DNA of 64,000 nt from Schizophyllum amplum (lineage: Eukaryota; Basidiomycota; Agaricomycetes; Agaricales; Schizophyllaceae): the NCBI GenBank assembly GCA_007026445.1, contig VDMD01000044.1:124001-188000 (forward strand), in the 5' to 3' direction. The translations under genes and the position numbers were made by a program. Below are positions 11,851-22,756 of this stretch, one piece after another. Every line of letters begins with the position of its first letter. Position 1 is the first letter of the stretch. The notes under the pieces were generated by a model. That model was not told the DNA's origin, searched no databases, and saw nothing but the letters and a program-made list of their open reading frames with translations.

Positions 11851-13855
11851 ATGACGGTATGGCACTCATATCGCGACTTATAATTCCGGCCTTGACATTT
11901 TCTTGCTAGCCTCCGTCAAGTGACATCTCGCGCAAGTTCCGCGCTTTGTTCCCCGACATCGACTCGGACAATCTGCGTTATGACGGCTTCAAAATGCCCC
12001 TCCTTCGCGATCTGCTAGCGTGTCTCCATCCCTCTAACATCCCCAAAAATCCTTTCGATCAGTCGACTGTCAGTGTTGTCGCCGAAGGCTTCGACGCTCT
12101 CCACATCTATGCTCGTCTCTGCGCTGACGTCGACCGACTGCCGAGTCCGGCGATGCACAAAGCTCTTTTCGAGCCGTTCTGGGGTGTGTGGCAATGGATG
12201 CACTTCATGAACCCGCATCTTGGCAACTTCGCGGATGACGAGGTCGGTCTGGGCGCTCGTTCGCACTCCGCCTGCTTCCTTCAGTCCGACGGACGATTAT
12301 CGCTGGCGTCGACCATCCGCGTCCATCTCGCGTCGACGTTCATCTGTGGGGTGATGCGCACGCCTCGAGGCATGCAAGCGCTCGCGGCGTGTCCCGGGCT
12401 GGTAGACGATGTGCTGTCAATGATCACGATGCTGAGTCCCTCGCACCCAAAGCCTGACCTCGCCGCCTCGCAGCATCTGCTCGCCCAATTCTTCGTGCTG
12501 CTGCTGTCCCAAAAGGATCCCTCCATCAGGAACCCCTTCCACGCCGGCCTGCTCGCCTTTGATAAGGAGAATCCCGGGAAGTTGCTCGACTGCATCATAA
12601 ACCATCTTGTTTGGTTGATAGATCCCTCATGCGGAAGAGATGGCGCGGAGGACGACTACGTCGATGCGTACTCCAATCTCCTGAACAGAGTGCTCCTCAA
12701 GAACCCTCAGTTTGTGGAGAACCTGAAGACTCAGGGTGATAGTCCTGTCAGGTATCTGGTCTGCCGCATCGAGGACATCGCCGCCCCTCGACTTCATCGT
12801 GCACCAGCGTACAAGCATCACGCCCTCGCCCTACTGGTCGACATTCTCTCGCATATTCTGATCCCGGAGGAGAGGAACCCACGCGTCTCGCACCTAGACC
12901 TCATCGAGGCCTTAGACTTCCGCCTCCTCCTCACCATACGATGGCTACTCATCGAAGGGAAGCTCATTCGTCAATCGGCATCCTCTGGCTACAAGTACGC
13001 TGATGTCCTCGCCCGTGAGACCCGACGCCTCATCACGCACGCCGTCATGCCCAGCCTGGTGTGGCCGGACCTGCGGCGGGCCGTGCAGGAGTCGATGCTG
13101 CGGGACGGCGTCCTTCTGGATGACGCGCCGGCCGACGAGGCCATGCTGGTCTCGGAGTGGGCTCACCTCGAGAGATGTTACCAGTTCTTCCTCGGCGTCC
13201 GGTTGACGTATCAGAAGTGGCTGGCCTCCGCTCGACAGGCATGCGCGAATGCGGATGTGAGTGCTTTGAGTAAAATGGCGGGGGTGGTCCGCTGACGCGT
13301 TGCTGTAGTGTTCGAGCGATGTCGAGGCTGCCGAGCTGATGATGTGCTCCTGCGGGTCGACCTTCTACTGCTCGGTAGACTGTCAGCGGCGCCACTGGCA
13401 TTGGTCTCATCGCCAATCATGCACGCGTAACAACAATGGTACGCAACTACATTCACATCCGCATCTCAGTTCGCTCACAACCTACTGCGACGGCAGCCCC
13501 AGCCAAGAGGTATCTAGGCGCAGGCCCGGTTGAAGACGCCAGGAGTTACATCAAGCACTCCGAGCGCGCATATTTACGAATGTGCGCCCGTGAAGGGCTC
13601 TCCAGATACGGCAATGCAGCATCCGTGCGCATGCACCACGTCTCCACCGTCCTCGTCGACTTCGGAAGTACCGAGCATCGTCACCCGATCGTGCATTACG
13701 GCGTGCTGGAGAAAAGGCCTTGGTTCGACTTGCCCCTCGATCCGCGGCTCGTTCGCATCTGGGTGCAAGCTATGAAGGGTGGAAGAACATATGTTTTGGA
13801 GGTGGACACGTTGCCTCGCGAGGATGCGGCTCACTTGGCAGGGAGTGGGGCATGA
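11851..13855 (+). CDS. MYND-type zinc-finger protein, paralogue 3
   Basis: Predicted 613 residues, exons 11851-11856 (two codons), 11910-13256, 13309-13438 and 13497-13855. The very short first coding exon, the position of the MYND intron and the phase-1 last intron match paralogues 1 and 2, so the three arose by tandem duplication after this structure was fixed. Finger ligands: C447, C452, C464, C466, C472, C476, H485, C489, with CxC in the second pair. The C-terminal 120 residues keep the shared pattern ERAYLR....YGNAASVR...TVLVDF. The gene is convergent with the ancestral end of the low-complexity gene to its right. The role is unknown beyond a likely zinc-dependent interaction module. Confidence 0.88.
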
Positions 13856-14093
13856 CAAGCGGCACGGAGACGCGCGGAGACGGCTTGGCACGTTCCCCTT
13901 CACCTCCGCACTCGCGCTTGTTTACAGTTTGATGAGATGTCTGAGCATGTGAGTTCACGATACCGACTGTGACGACCAACCTTCGCGACGAGCCTCATCG
14001 GAGTCACTATGCTCTAACACGGTCGAGTCTGGGATACTGAATAGCAATTCATTCTCATATTCTATGCTTGGTGTACTACAAAGACTGAAGACT

Positions 14094-14290
14094 TCAGATC
14101 CTGTCCAATCTTTCCAACCTCTTGATGACTCTCATGACCACTTCGCAAGCTGCCCTTTGGTGTCTGTTCTCCCCCTGTATACGCGATACCATTTCTCGTG
14201 TAGGACCGCCTACGGCGTAGGCGGATACATTGAGACCATACCTTCTCTCCGACACCGCTATGATTGCAGGACGATCGACTGCGAACTCCC
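14094..14290 (-). pseudogene. Displaced 3' coding end of the low-complexity gene
   Basis: This open stretch continues the minus-strand gene 17361-15190 in the correct frame if the intervening 894-bp element and one target-duplication copy are ignored. It would add about 65 residues, starting RREFAVDRP and ending RLERLDRI before a stop at 14094-14096. In the present allele it is cut off by a stop codon supplied by the element. The frame is intact, so the insertion looks recent. Confidence 0.75.
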
Positions 14291-14300
14291 TTCGACACAT

Positions 14301-15194
14301 ACTAAACGCAATTGCCCCAGCGAGTTCAGCATCACGTGACCCGCTCCCACGCCACATATTCCGCCTTCGCCGAGTTCAAGTTCAGCTTCGAGCAAGCCGT
14401 CGGGGCCGCTGCTGACTGTGACCCCCGCTGAGAAAAGCAATACACCGTTATTAACTGCCATATCCTACATACATACTTCACTTTCAGCTAGACATAATCA
14501 AATATCTGCCTTGGTTGACAGTAATAAGTGAATTTCACGCACTTGTTGTGACTCTGTGTCCCTTGCAGAGTATTCATTATTTGTGCAACATCGGTCTTTG
14601 ATCATAATACCACTCTACTGCCTAGGTATGCTGACAGTGAGTGTGCTGGACACCAGCCTTTCCAGTTCTACATTAGTGACAATAACTATGATGATAAGTC
14701 TAGTTAATTAGATCAATGAGGGGTAATTCTAAAGGCAAATTGCTACGGACTGCTCGTGCACAAAGCTTAGCGCTTGGCCTCCAGGGCAGGCGCTTATGCG
14801 CTTACGCGTACGGCTCAATGCTAATGCAATGCGCTGAACAAGAAAAAGTCAGAAAAAGCAGCGACGGCAATAAAAGGGTACAGGGGTTCGAACCCGCGAC
14901 CCGTCGAACGAACCGGAACGCTTGACCGTTGAGTAACGTTTCCATACAGTGTAGAAAGCGGCCATACTCTAGATACAGCTGGCTGCCGGCTCCACAGTAG
15001 ATAGTGGTCCACTTCCAACAATTTCACAGGCTAAAAATGCTTGTTATGACCTTAGTATGTGCACTCAGGTGGTGAAACATTGTGTCAAAATGCCTGAGGT
15101 ACATGTACTGCACAGAGTCGAACGGCGGAGGCGGAATATGTGGCGTGGGAGCGGGTCACGTGATGCTGAACTCGCTGGGGCAATTGCGTTTAGT
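14301..15194. mobile_element. Non-autonomous TIR element (Mutator-like MITE) inserted in a gene
   Basis: An 894-bp insertion with 66-bp terminal inverted repeats that match base for base as far as I can read (14301-14366 and 15129-15194), flanked by a perfect 10-bp direct repeat TTCGACACAT (14291-14300 and 15195-15204). Long TIRs with a 9-11 bp duplication are the hallmark of Mutator-like elements. No transposase frame is present. Inside, 14877-14945 (minus) carries a tRNA-like B-box. The right terminus supplies the stop codon of the interrupted gene. Confidence 0.85.
14877..14945 (-). other. tRNA-like sequence with B-box and T-tract
   Basis: Minus strand: a T-arm-like GGGTTCGAACCCC preceded by a D-arm-like ACTCAACGGTCAAGCG and followed by TTTT, a pol III terminator. 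The outer T-stem pairs and the acceptor stem do not match, so it is not a working tRNA; a tRNA pseudogene or SINE-like module is more likely. Confidence 0.3.
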
Positions 15195-17361
15195 TTCGAC
15201 ACATCTCCATGAGGATGGAAAGATAAACAGGTGGCACGCACTTGCGCGCCTCAACGAAGAAGCCCTCAACTCCATGTTCCGTCACCCTCTTAGCCGTCGC
15301 AGAGCTGCCGTCATGAGTCGAATTCCGTATCACAGGCCACCGATAACGAAACAGAGGTAGGGGGTGTTGCAAATTGTCGAAAAATTTCTTTACACCACTT
15401 TGAGGAATATTGAGAGGATGATAGTCATTCTCCCGATGGTTGTTGTCGTCGCACAGGAGGCGGATAGTAGTTTCGAAGACACTACTGGCCTTGCCGTTTG
15501 GTCTCGATGCATCAGCCTCTCGCATACCAGGCCTGGCGAAATGGTCGATGTTATCGACAACCTTCAGGACGACCTGCATTGCAATCTCGATCTGTTTCTC
15601 TACGATCGTCTTCTCGGACATTGCGTGACCAATTGAACGCGCTAAATGTCCCCAGAACTGTAGATTATATACTCGGCTGCAGATGGCGATGATTTGGTCG
15701 AATATCATCTCGGTGCAGGTCCTGCGCGCGAATTGAAAGAAGCAGACGACATTGTCATGTATCACCTCCTTGAGGTTCCCACCCGAGTCGGCCGTGCGGT
15801 ACTTTAGCACTGGCCAGTCGAGAGATGGCACAATGTCGACGTATGGTCGCGGGCGCCAGCTTGCCATGCTTTCCAAGCGCGACCAGAAAAAAGCGAGTGC
15901 TGTATAATTATTCCACTCGGACTCTGGTACGCCAGTTCTGGACACCGGTACACCAGTCATGGGCTTTGAATCGTCCAAGCGCTCGCTCGATGGTTTTGAA
16001 GCAGAACCTGAGTGGATGTCCTGTTTCCGGGCAGGAGCGCCGCTGCTGCACGTTCGGGAGGAGATCTGTCCATCAGGGGGCTCGGTGCGTCTATAGTCGC
16101 GGTGTGTCGCACTGCTCCTTACGATAAGCTGCGCTGCGGGCTTGTGAGCTGGCTCGCAAAGTATCGAGTATCGAGAGACAACAGTATCGCTCTCAGTGTC
16201 GCCATCATCGCTGTACTCATTATCCCTGAGGTCCTTCTCAGGAGATTCGCGTCGCACGCGGACGGGAGGACTTGGCGCTTGAGGAGAACGGCGTGGCGAG
16301 GACGCTTGAGGAGCTCGGTGTGGCGCGAAGAAGGGCGCTGGCTGCGAATGTATCGGCCGCGAGGGCGCCGGTACTGATCGCGAGGGCGCTGGTTCTGATA
16401 GAGAGGGTGCCGGCACTGATCGCGAGGATGGCAATGGGTGTGCGCTGCGGCTTTCCTTTGAGAGGGCTTCGACACGAGGATTGGGAAGATCTCGCCACGC
16501 GCTTTTGCGTGGCGCGGCGGGCGAAGGCTCGGAAAGGGCCGCTGCATTGTGAGACGCGGCAGTAGCAGAAGACGCGGCAGCTGCAGAAGAGGCGTGCGTC
16601 GAGCGGTTCGTCTCCTGTGGGGCGAAGTATTGCTCAGAATCATCTGTTTGTGGCAACGCGGAGACATCACGAGACGTCACGGAGACGCTGTGGGACGTCG
16701 TGACGGAGATAGAACGGGGCGTCGTGGTGGAGGCGACATGAGACGTCGACGGTATATCCTGGACCGATGCAGGATACACAGCCTGTGACCGTCGAGACGG
16801 CCGAGAACGCTTAGACGGTTCCGGCGTTTGCGATGGAGACGGCGGAGAATATTGAGACGGTACCGGCGTTTGCGATGGAGACTGCCGAGAACGTTCAGAC
16901 GGTACCGGCGTGTGCGATGGAGGCGGTGATGATCTCCAGCGCGCCGCATATTCTGCTTGCGCGAGCGGGGTCCGTGGCTTCGACCCGTATGAGGTCCGTG
17001 ACATCGACTCGTAAGAGCTCCCTGACATCGACTTATAAGAGGTCCGGGGCATCGAGTACAGCGGGGCAGTACGACCAGAGAAATATGCATCGCGATTTGT
17101 GGCGCGATCGTGTTTTGAGGCCCGGTCGTCTTGTGAGGCGCGGTAGACCCGTGAGGAGGGATCGTCCAGTGAGGCGCGCTCGTCCCGTGAGGCACGCTCG
17201 TCTTTTGAGGCGCGGTCGTAATGTGAGAAGCGCTCTTCTTGAGAGGCGCGGCTGTCTTGTGAGCCGCGCTCGTCTTCTGATGCACGTGGAATGGGCGGGC
17301 CTCGGTGCTGCCTCTCAATGGTAGGGTGCGCCGAGGCCGCGCGGCGATCGCGAGTAGACAT
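15190..17361 (-). CDS. Ser/Pro/Arg-rich low-complexity protein, 3' end truncated by a transposon
   Basis: A single open frame of 723 residues. Residues about 20-100 are a charged repeat built on (R)ASxDERAS; about 130-400 are Pro/Ser-rich with imperfect repeats such as SPSQTPVPS and APSRSVPAPSRP, predicted disordered. The C-terminal 230 residues have normal composition and look folded and mostly helical (for example WPVLKYRTADSGGNLKEV and FFQFARRTCTEMIFDQII). No known domain is recognised. The last residue before the stop and the stop itself come from the transposon at 14301-15194; the original end lies at 14094. The N-terminal half resembles the protein at 57614-59680, including an FSGR[ST]AP block after the charged repeat. 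Cellular role unknown. Confidence 0.7.
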   Translation of the reverse strand: MSTRDRRAASAHPTIERQHRGPPIPRASEDERGSQDSRASQEERFSHYDRASKDERASRDERASLDDPSSRVYRASQDDRASKHDRATNRDAYFSGRTAPLYSMPRTSYKSMSGSSYESMSRTSYGSKPRTPLAQAEYAARWRSSPPPSHTPVPSERSRQSPSQTPVPSQYSPPSPSQTPEPSKRSRPSRRSQAVYPASVQDIPSTSHVASTTTPRSISVTTSHSVSVTSRDVSALPQTDDSEQYFAPQETNRSTHASSAAAASSATAASHNAAALSEPSPAAPRKSAWRDLPNPRVEALSKESRSAHPLPSSRSVPAPSLSEPAPSRSVPAPSRPIHSQPAPFFAPHRAPQASSPRRSPQAPSPPVRVRRESPEKDLRDNEYSDDGDTESDTVVSRYSILCEPAHKPAAQLIVRSSATHRDYRRTEPPDGQISSRTCSSGAPARKQDIHSGSASKPSSERLDDSKPMTGVPVSRTGVPESEWNNYTALAFFWSRLESMASWRPRPYVDIVPSLDWPVLKYRTADSGGNLKEVIHDNVVCFFQFARRTCTEMIFDQIIAICSRVYNLQFWGHLARSIGHAMSEKTIVEKQIEIAMQVVLKVVDNIDHFARPGMREADASRPNGKASSVFETTIRLLCDDNNHRENDYHPLNIPQSGVKKFFDNLQHPLPLFRYRWPVIRNSTHDGSSATAKRVTEHGVEGFFVEARKCVPPVYLSILMEMCRN

Positions 17362-18709
17362 CGCACGGGACTAGAGCTTGACGCGTCCCACAGGAGTGGC
17401 TTTCGGCAGGAGTGGCTTTCGGCAGGAGCCTTGGCTGTCGGCAGTGACTCGGAGTGGCTTGCGTGAAATCGAGAAGAGCAAGGTAAGTAGGAGTGGCGAG
17501 AGAACGAGCCGAGCGAGCTACCCACTTGGTGATGGACCGTGCTCCTTATAAGGCGACCAAAAATGGGGCACCGCCACAGTTGAGGCGCCGCCAATAATTG
17601 AGGCGCCGACATTGCGTGGTTGAGGGCCTTCGGAGGAGGCTGTGAGGTCAAAGAAGGCGCGGCGCGCGCACGAAGCTGCACGTCGTAATCACGATTTTGC
17701 ACAAAAAGGACTCGCAATAGAATGAGTCAAATAGAATGAGCTGTTACTCCGGTGCAGGACAAAGCGCCGTGACGAGCTGAGGCGCCACCATAAACGGGTG
17801 CCGTCATGCCATCAGAGCCGCGTACAGAATACCGCGTCGATCGTCCCTGGCGAGGCGAGGTCAGCGTCATGCGACGAGTATAGTATACAGCAAGCGGGAG
17901 CCTGAGCGCGTGTGGCACACACACACTTCCTTCTCGCGCACAGTTATGCAAACGAAAGAGCTCAAGACAGGGTGCAAGCGAAACGCACCAAAGCCAGACC
18001 ACCGATCGTTCCGTCCGCGGCGTAACGTATACTAGGTAAGGGTACACGCGAGTCCTCTTGCTCGACCTAAAGAAAAGCATTGTCAGTACGCGGGAAGCAG
18101 TCGTGTATGTAAGAGGTCGACGAGACGTGGCAGCAAAGGGATACTTAGTGCGTGAGCACGGTGGACGAATGCGGCACGTTGAACGAATGCGGCACCTCAG
18201 ACGAATGCGGCCAGACGAACTCGCGCATGGCTGGAAAGAACTTTACGGGCTGGAAAGGGAAGGCGATCTCGCACCGCCGTCGCGGGGGATGGCGCACTCA
18301 CTCGCTCGCGCTTTCACTTCCCGCTCTCGCCCTCACTTCCCGCTCGCGCCCTCACTCTCCGCTCTCCCGGGTGATGTCGAAACTGTACCAGCATCAAAGG
18401 AGATGAGAAGTTCACGTGTTTGACGCCAAAAATACAGATCTTGGCGTGCACCGCCCTCGAACTAACGAACTTCTTGGACGGACAGACACATCCTAGGCGA
18501 ATGATAGCGAAGGAGGAAGCTGGGGCACTTGACAAAGATGTGACTTGGTTCAGCCGGTACCGAAAATCAGAGCGCAGACAAGACGTACGATTCAACGAAC
18601 ATAAAAGACGGAGATCATCTGGGATATCGGCGAGAGTCGAATCCGGGATTGTGGCGAGCGTCGAATCAGGGATATCGGCGAGCGTCGAATAAACTCGTGC
18701 AGAACGAGT
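17362..18709. other. Intergenic region with short repeats
   Basis: Upstream flank of the low-complexity gene and 3' flank of the fourth MYND gene. It contains a DUF7918-type C-terminal exon relic (17989-18066, listed separately), three copies of an 18-bp GACGAATGCGGCAC-type repeat at about 18155-18220, a CT-rich CTCGCCCTCACTTCCCG repeat at about 18310-18370, and three 27-bp copies of GATATCGGCGAGxGTCGAAT at about 18630-18690 immediately beside the MYND stop codon. No further gene is supported. Confidence 0.5.
17989..18066 (-). pseudogene. DUF7918-type C-terminal exon relic
   Basis: Minus strand, in one frame: V-E-Q-E-D followed by a proline-rich spacer and YAADGTIGG, ending at a GTGCGT donor. 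This matches the ends at 56434-56506 (IKQEER..AADGTIDLTS, then GTGCGT) and 51163-51297. It is a fragment only; the low-complexity gene begins about 630 bp further on in the same direction, as in the other copies. Confidence 0.55.
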
Positions 18710-20554
18710 TCAGTCGAAGTGGCCCGCAGAATAGACGAACGGCAGCGGACAGCGCCTTACAACCCCTCCTAAGCGAGCTATGGCCTCGACGGCGAAGGTA
18801 CCGGCACCGTCCGCCTTTATACGAGTAGTAACGACATGCCGTGGCATCGGAAGGACGTCCGTGAGGTCGACGGTGATCAGCGTCTGCTCGGCGCTGCAAG
18901 CACGAGTCGGTGGAGAGGAAATACGCGGTGTGATCTGCTCGTGCTTTCGAACGTATGCGATATGCACGCGGACAACCTGGCAGATGAAAACCACATCCTC
19001 GAGAGACAGCGCGCCTACAATGAGCGATGAGTATGGAATAGATGCGGGAGATGGCTTGGACGCACCGTGTAACCCCCACGGCCCGTCGTCGGCTCGGCAA
19101 AACTCGCGGTGCGCCTCGTTCCAGTCCATACGCTGACAGCTGCCGGAGCAGTAAAAGGCATCGCCGCAGGGACATATGCGCACATCATTATCGTGAGGGC
19201 CCTAGGCGAGGTTAGTGCATCTTAAGGTCATCGTACTGAACTGCGCTCAGCCCACCTGGTGATTGTGACAGGACATCGCGTATCGCCAATCCTTCCTATT
19301 TCCGAGATTGTACACGTCTTGATGCCACTCGTACTTCTGAGCAACGTCCATCCACGTGTACAAGTGCTCCTTTGGCGCGTCGAAGTCAACGTGAGGAGGC
19401 CGTCGTAGGCGGAAAGCACGCAGGATTCTGGCCTGTGTCATACCAGCACAGAGCTGAGTGACCATGTCAGAGACATCGTAAAGTTCGGGAAGGCTCGCCA
19501 CAGCGCGCAATAACTCGAAGATGCCGCCGCGGACGGCCCGAACGAGCGGGCGGTTGTCAGTGCCGATGCGACAGATGTCAGCGACGAGTTGGATCGCCCA
19601 CGACGCGCCTTGCGCTTCTCGCAATGTGATGCATCGGTTTCCTCCGGCGATGACGAGTGGGATCACGTTGCGAAGTGATTTCGGCGAACCCGCGAGCTCT
19701 GGGCGGCGAAGGAGGAGAGAGAGCAGGCAGAAGTGGTTCGTCCAGGCGGAAGGGGCAGAGGGCGACTGGACCGTCGCCGTAAGCAGGAAATTTGTCTGAG
19801 GGGCGATCGCGCGATATACAGTCCGTCCCGTCACGTTCGCGAGCTGGAGCGCATGGAGGAACAAAGCGTTGTCCTGAGGAGTAGTACCGTCTTGCAGAAG
19901 TATGTTGCGCAGGTAGACGACAGCCCTGATTGTCCCGTAAGCTGTGGCGGTCACGTCCGTCGTGTACATTTCTGATTTTCGAGCCGTTGTCGGTATGTAG
20001 GAAGGGAAGCGGAGCCAGAGCTGGAGCGCCTGCGTGACCAGGTCGGGATGCGCGTGCAGGAATATTTTGAGGGAAGTATGGTCCTCCGACTCGAGGATCG
20101 TGAGATACGCCTGGGCGATGGCACCGACTTCATGACCCATATCGCGCTGGTCGTAGAGGTCTATGATCCGGCGACGCGCAGGGTGGAAGAAAGCAGCCCA
20201 GTCGACGATATGCGGCCATAGCGCGCGCATCATCGGGGCAAGTATGGCGTTCCCCGGCTTCATCGACGCGTCCCAGACAGCCATGCACACGTTGAACGAC
20301 GCGATGATGACACTGACGAGGTCATGGCTGTATGCGATCGTGCCGGGTGGAGGTTCCGATACGAGCGTAGTGAATGCAAGGCTGACACGGGCTTTGACCA
20401 TGGCTAGAACGGTCCTTTGAGTGTTCCCGGGAGAGCATGGCTGATCTCCCACGAGTTGGTAAGCAAGCTGGCGCAACACACATAGCCGGTCGTACTCTTG
20501 GTGTAAATGGTGATTGAGACATGGCTGAGGGTGGCGGCAGGACGCAGGATTCAT
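18710..20554 (-). CDS. MYND-type zinc-finger protein, divergent paralogue 4
   Basis: Predicted 596 residues in two exons, 20554-19256 and 19201-18710 (intron donor GTGGGC, acceptor CCTAG). N-terminal residues 1-430 are a helical region with several Cys/His near the start (SCRHPQPCLNHH). The finger spans the splice site: C429, H432, C443, C445, C451, C455, H464 and C468. The first metal pair appears to be C..H instead of C..C, and the second is CxC, so the finger is atypical. The C-terminal 130 residues include an ITVDLTDVLP block comparable to the VVIDL block of the tandem trio. There is no intron after the ATG, unlike the trio. The closest relative in the window is the broken copy at 60281. 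Predicted role: zinc-dependent protein interaction; partner unknown. Confidence 0.85.
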
Positions 20555-22555
20555 AGTTGCTCTTCGAAGAAGTTATGATGATGGCATTGAAAGTGTTCAA
20601 TGCAAGAGACTGAAGACCTTGAGCGAGATGATGATGATTCGAAGCGCGAGATGATGATGGTTCGAAGCAGAAGTGGGCCGTGAGAACTCAGCAAACAGAA
20701 ACAAATAACTACAGACATTGTTCTCGAAGGCGTAGCGGAATTCGATGACCCCCTCCCCAAACCTGCCCACCACGAATGCCAGTTCTACTCTCCTATCATA
20801 TTCAAGCTATGTCTTGTAGCTATATATGTACGAATTGGGAAACATGCTAGGGAAATGGACAATCAAGCGGGTGTCGATTGGGAGAAAGGTTCGTGGCCGC
20901 AGGTTATTCATGATGCCGCCGTGCCAGAGCATGAGGCCACCAAGGAGACTCCCCGGAGTGAAGCTGGTAAATGGGCACTGGCGAGGGGATCTTGGGGCTC
21001 GGTAGACCCAAAGACGCGCGAGATTCCATCGTATGCGCACGAGACTCCATCGTATGCGCATCGGCGGGCGAGGATACTGATCGCGTGCGACGCCGTGAGT
21101 CTACAGTCGAGTGAGGTGATGAGTGTATGCTGTTCGAATGACTCGATGCGCGGTGCGGCGAGGAAGGCAACGAGCGTACCGTGTACGGTGACAGTGCTCG
21201 GACGTGGTGGTGAGACAGAGTAAGACGTCGGTGGGGAAGAGTGAGGCGTCGGAGGGTCAGAGCGATGTGTCTCGGAGGCAGATCTGGCTGCTTAGCGTGG
21301 AGCAACGGTTATGGGATTGCGTCGAGGAACGGTCCCCGTCTCGCACTGGGCAGCGGCTCCCGTCTCACGCTGAGCAACGGTTTCCGTCTCGCACTGAGCA
21401 GCGTCTCTCGTCTCGCACTGAGCAGCGTCTCTCGTCTCGCGCTGAGCAGCGTCTCTCGTCTCGCGCTGAGCAGCGTCTCTCGTCTCGCACTGAGCAACGG
21501 ATACCGTCTCGCACTGAGCAGCAGTTTCCGTCTCGCACTGAGCAGCGGCTCCTGGATAGACACTTGATGGCGGCGGTGAGGCAGACTGTGTTCGTCGAGG
21601 AGACGCTGCAGATTGTGTACGTCAACGCAACGCTGCAGATTGTGTACGTCGAGGCAACGCTGCAGATTGTGTCCGTCGAGAAGACGCTGCAGATTGTGTC
21701 CGTCGAGAAGACGCTGCAGGCAGTGTACTTCGGGATGATGCCGCAGGCAGTGTACTCCGGGATGATGCCGCAGGGGGTGAACGTTGAGACAATGTCACAG
21801 GCGGTGGACGTAGGGCCTCGGACGCCGCAGACTGTGTTCGTCGAGATGATATCGACATTGCATTGCAGCCCGAGGACGCGGAGGAGGCGGCGCAGGCTGT
21901 GATCGCAGAGGCGCAGGCTGTGGTTGCAGAGGCGACGGTGTCGGTAGAGGATAACCGTCTTGTTGAACGGGAGGTGTGCGATCACGACCTCCGGGACGAG
22001 TACAAGGACGGGGACGCCTGCGAGGTGGGATGAGGATGAGTGCGAAGCGGGAGATGACACTGGAGACTCCGGGCGCACCGGGCGCTGTCGACAGCGTGCG
22101 TCGAGCGCGGGTCGTTGACAGCGCGCGTCGAGCAGGGGGACGTTGACAGCGCGCGTCGAGCAGGGGACGTTGACAGCGCGCGTCGAGCAGGGGACGTTGA
22201 CAGCGCGCGTCGAGCAGGGGACGTTGACAGTGTACGTTGAGCGGGGAAGCGCGTGTTTCGAGTCCCTGATGCTGTTCAACAATTATGTAGAGCCAAGGCT
22301 GCTGTACGTACATAGTTCTGCTGATGATGACCTCGCTCAAGTAGAGGGAACATGACCTCGCCAGAGCGGAGGGTTCATAACCTCGCTACAGCAGAGGTAC
22401 TGAGAAATCTTGCGCAGGGTTGAAACCGCGCTGGGAAGCACATGAGAGCGCGGGGGGTAGTAAGGCAAGACCGACAGCCCTGCGAAGAGAAGTCGGAGAA
22501 CGTGAAGAGAAGCCAGAAAACGTGAAGAGAAGTCGGAGAACGTGACAAGTGAGTC
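20555..22555 (-). pseudogene. Decayed low-complexity locus made of nested minisatellites
   Basis: Minus-strand frames run through almost the whole interval but with frame changes. Tandem blocks: 24-bp unit (CGTCTCGCACTGAGCAGCGT..) at 21340-21550, about nine copies; 27-bp unit (CTGCAGATTGTGTACGTCG..) at 21605-21720; 27-bp unit (GCGCGTCGAGCAGGGGACGT..) at 22115-22240, about five copies; and a roughly 19-bp unit (GAAGAGAAGTCGGAGAACGT) at 22480-22550. In one minus frame the blocks read as AQRET- and PPAASS-type repeats like those inside the protein at 57614-59680, so this is probably a degenerate relative. No complete gene can be drawn. Confidence 0.5.
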
Positions 22556-22606
22556 GTGACAGAAAAGTGGTCCCTAAAAGTTGTTTAGGGACCACTTTTA
22601 TGTCAC
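22556..22606. repeat. Hairpin H1 at left border of array block I
   Basis: Arms of 23 bp (22556-22578 and 22584-22606) with one mismatch and a 5-nt loop. The outer arm reads GTGACAGAAAAG. It separates the 21-22.5 kb repeats from the next array. Confidence 0.85.
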
Positions 22607-22756
22607 CTGTCACGTTCTCCTGCGCTCTGCCGTCCATGTTGTATAGAGGTCGCTATTCCAGCGCGTGGTGCTTCGAGCCAGCACGCGCGAAAGAGCTAGC
22701 TCACGCAAGCGGCTTGCCTCTCGATTACCCGAAGGAAGGGGGATCTGCCCTCCTCG
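22607..22756. other. Short unique segment
   Basis: About 150 bp of non-repetitive sequence between hairpin H1 and the purine-rich array. No gene seen. Confidence 0.5.

Noticed and set aside
14877..14945. Functional tRNA gene on the minus strand
   Set aside because: Box B and a T-tract are present, but T-stem and acceptor stem do not pair; listed only as tRNA-like.
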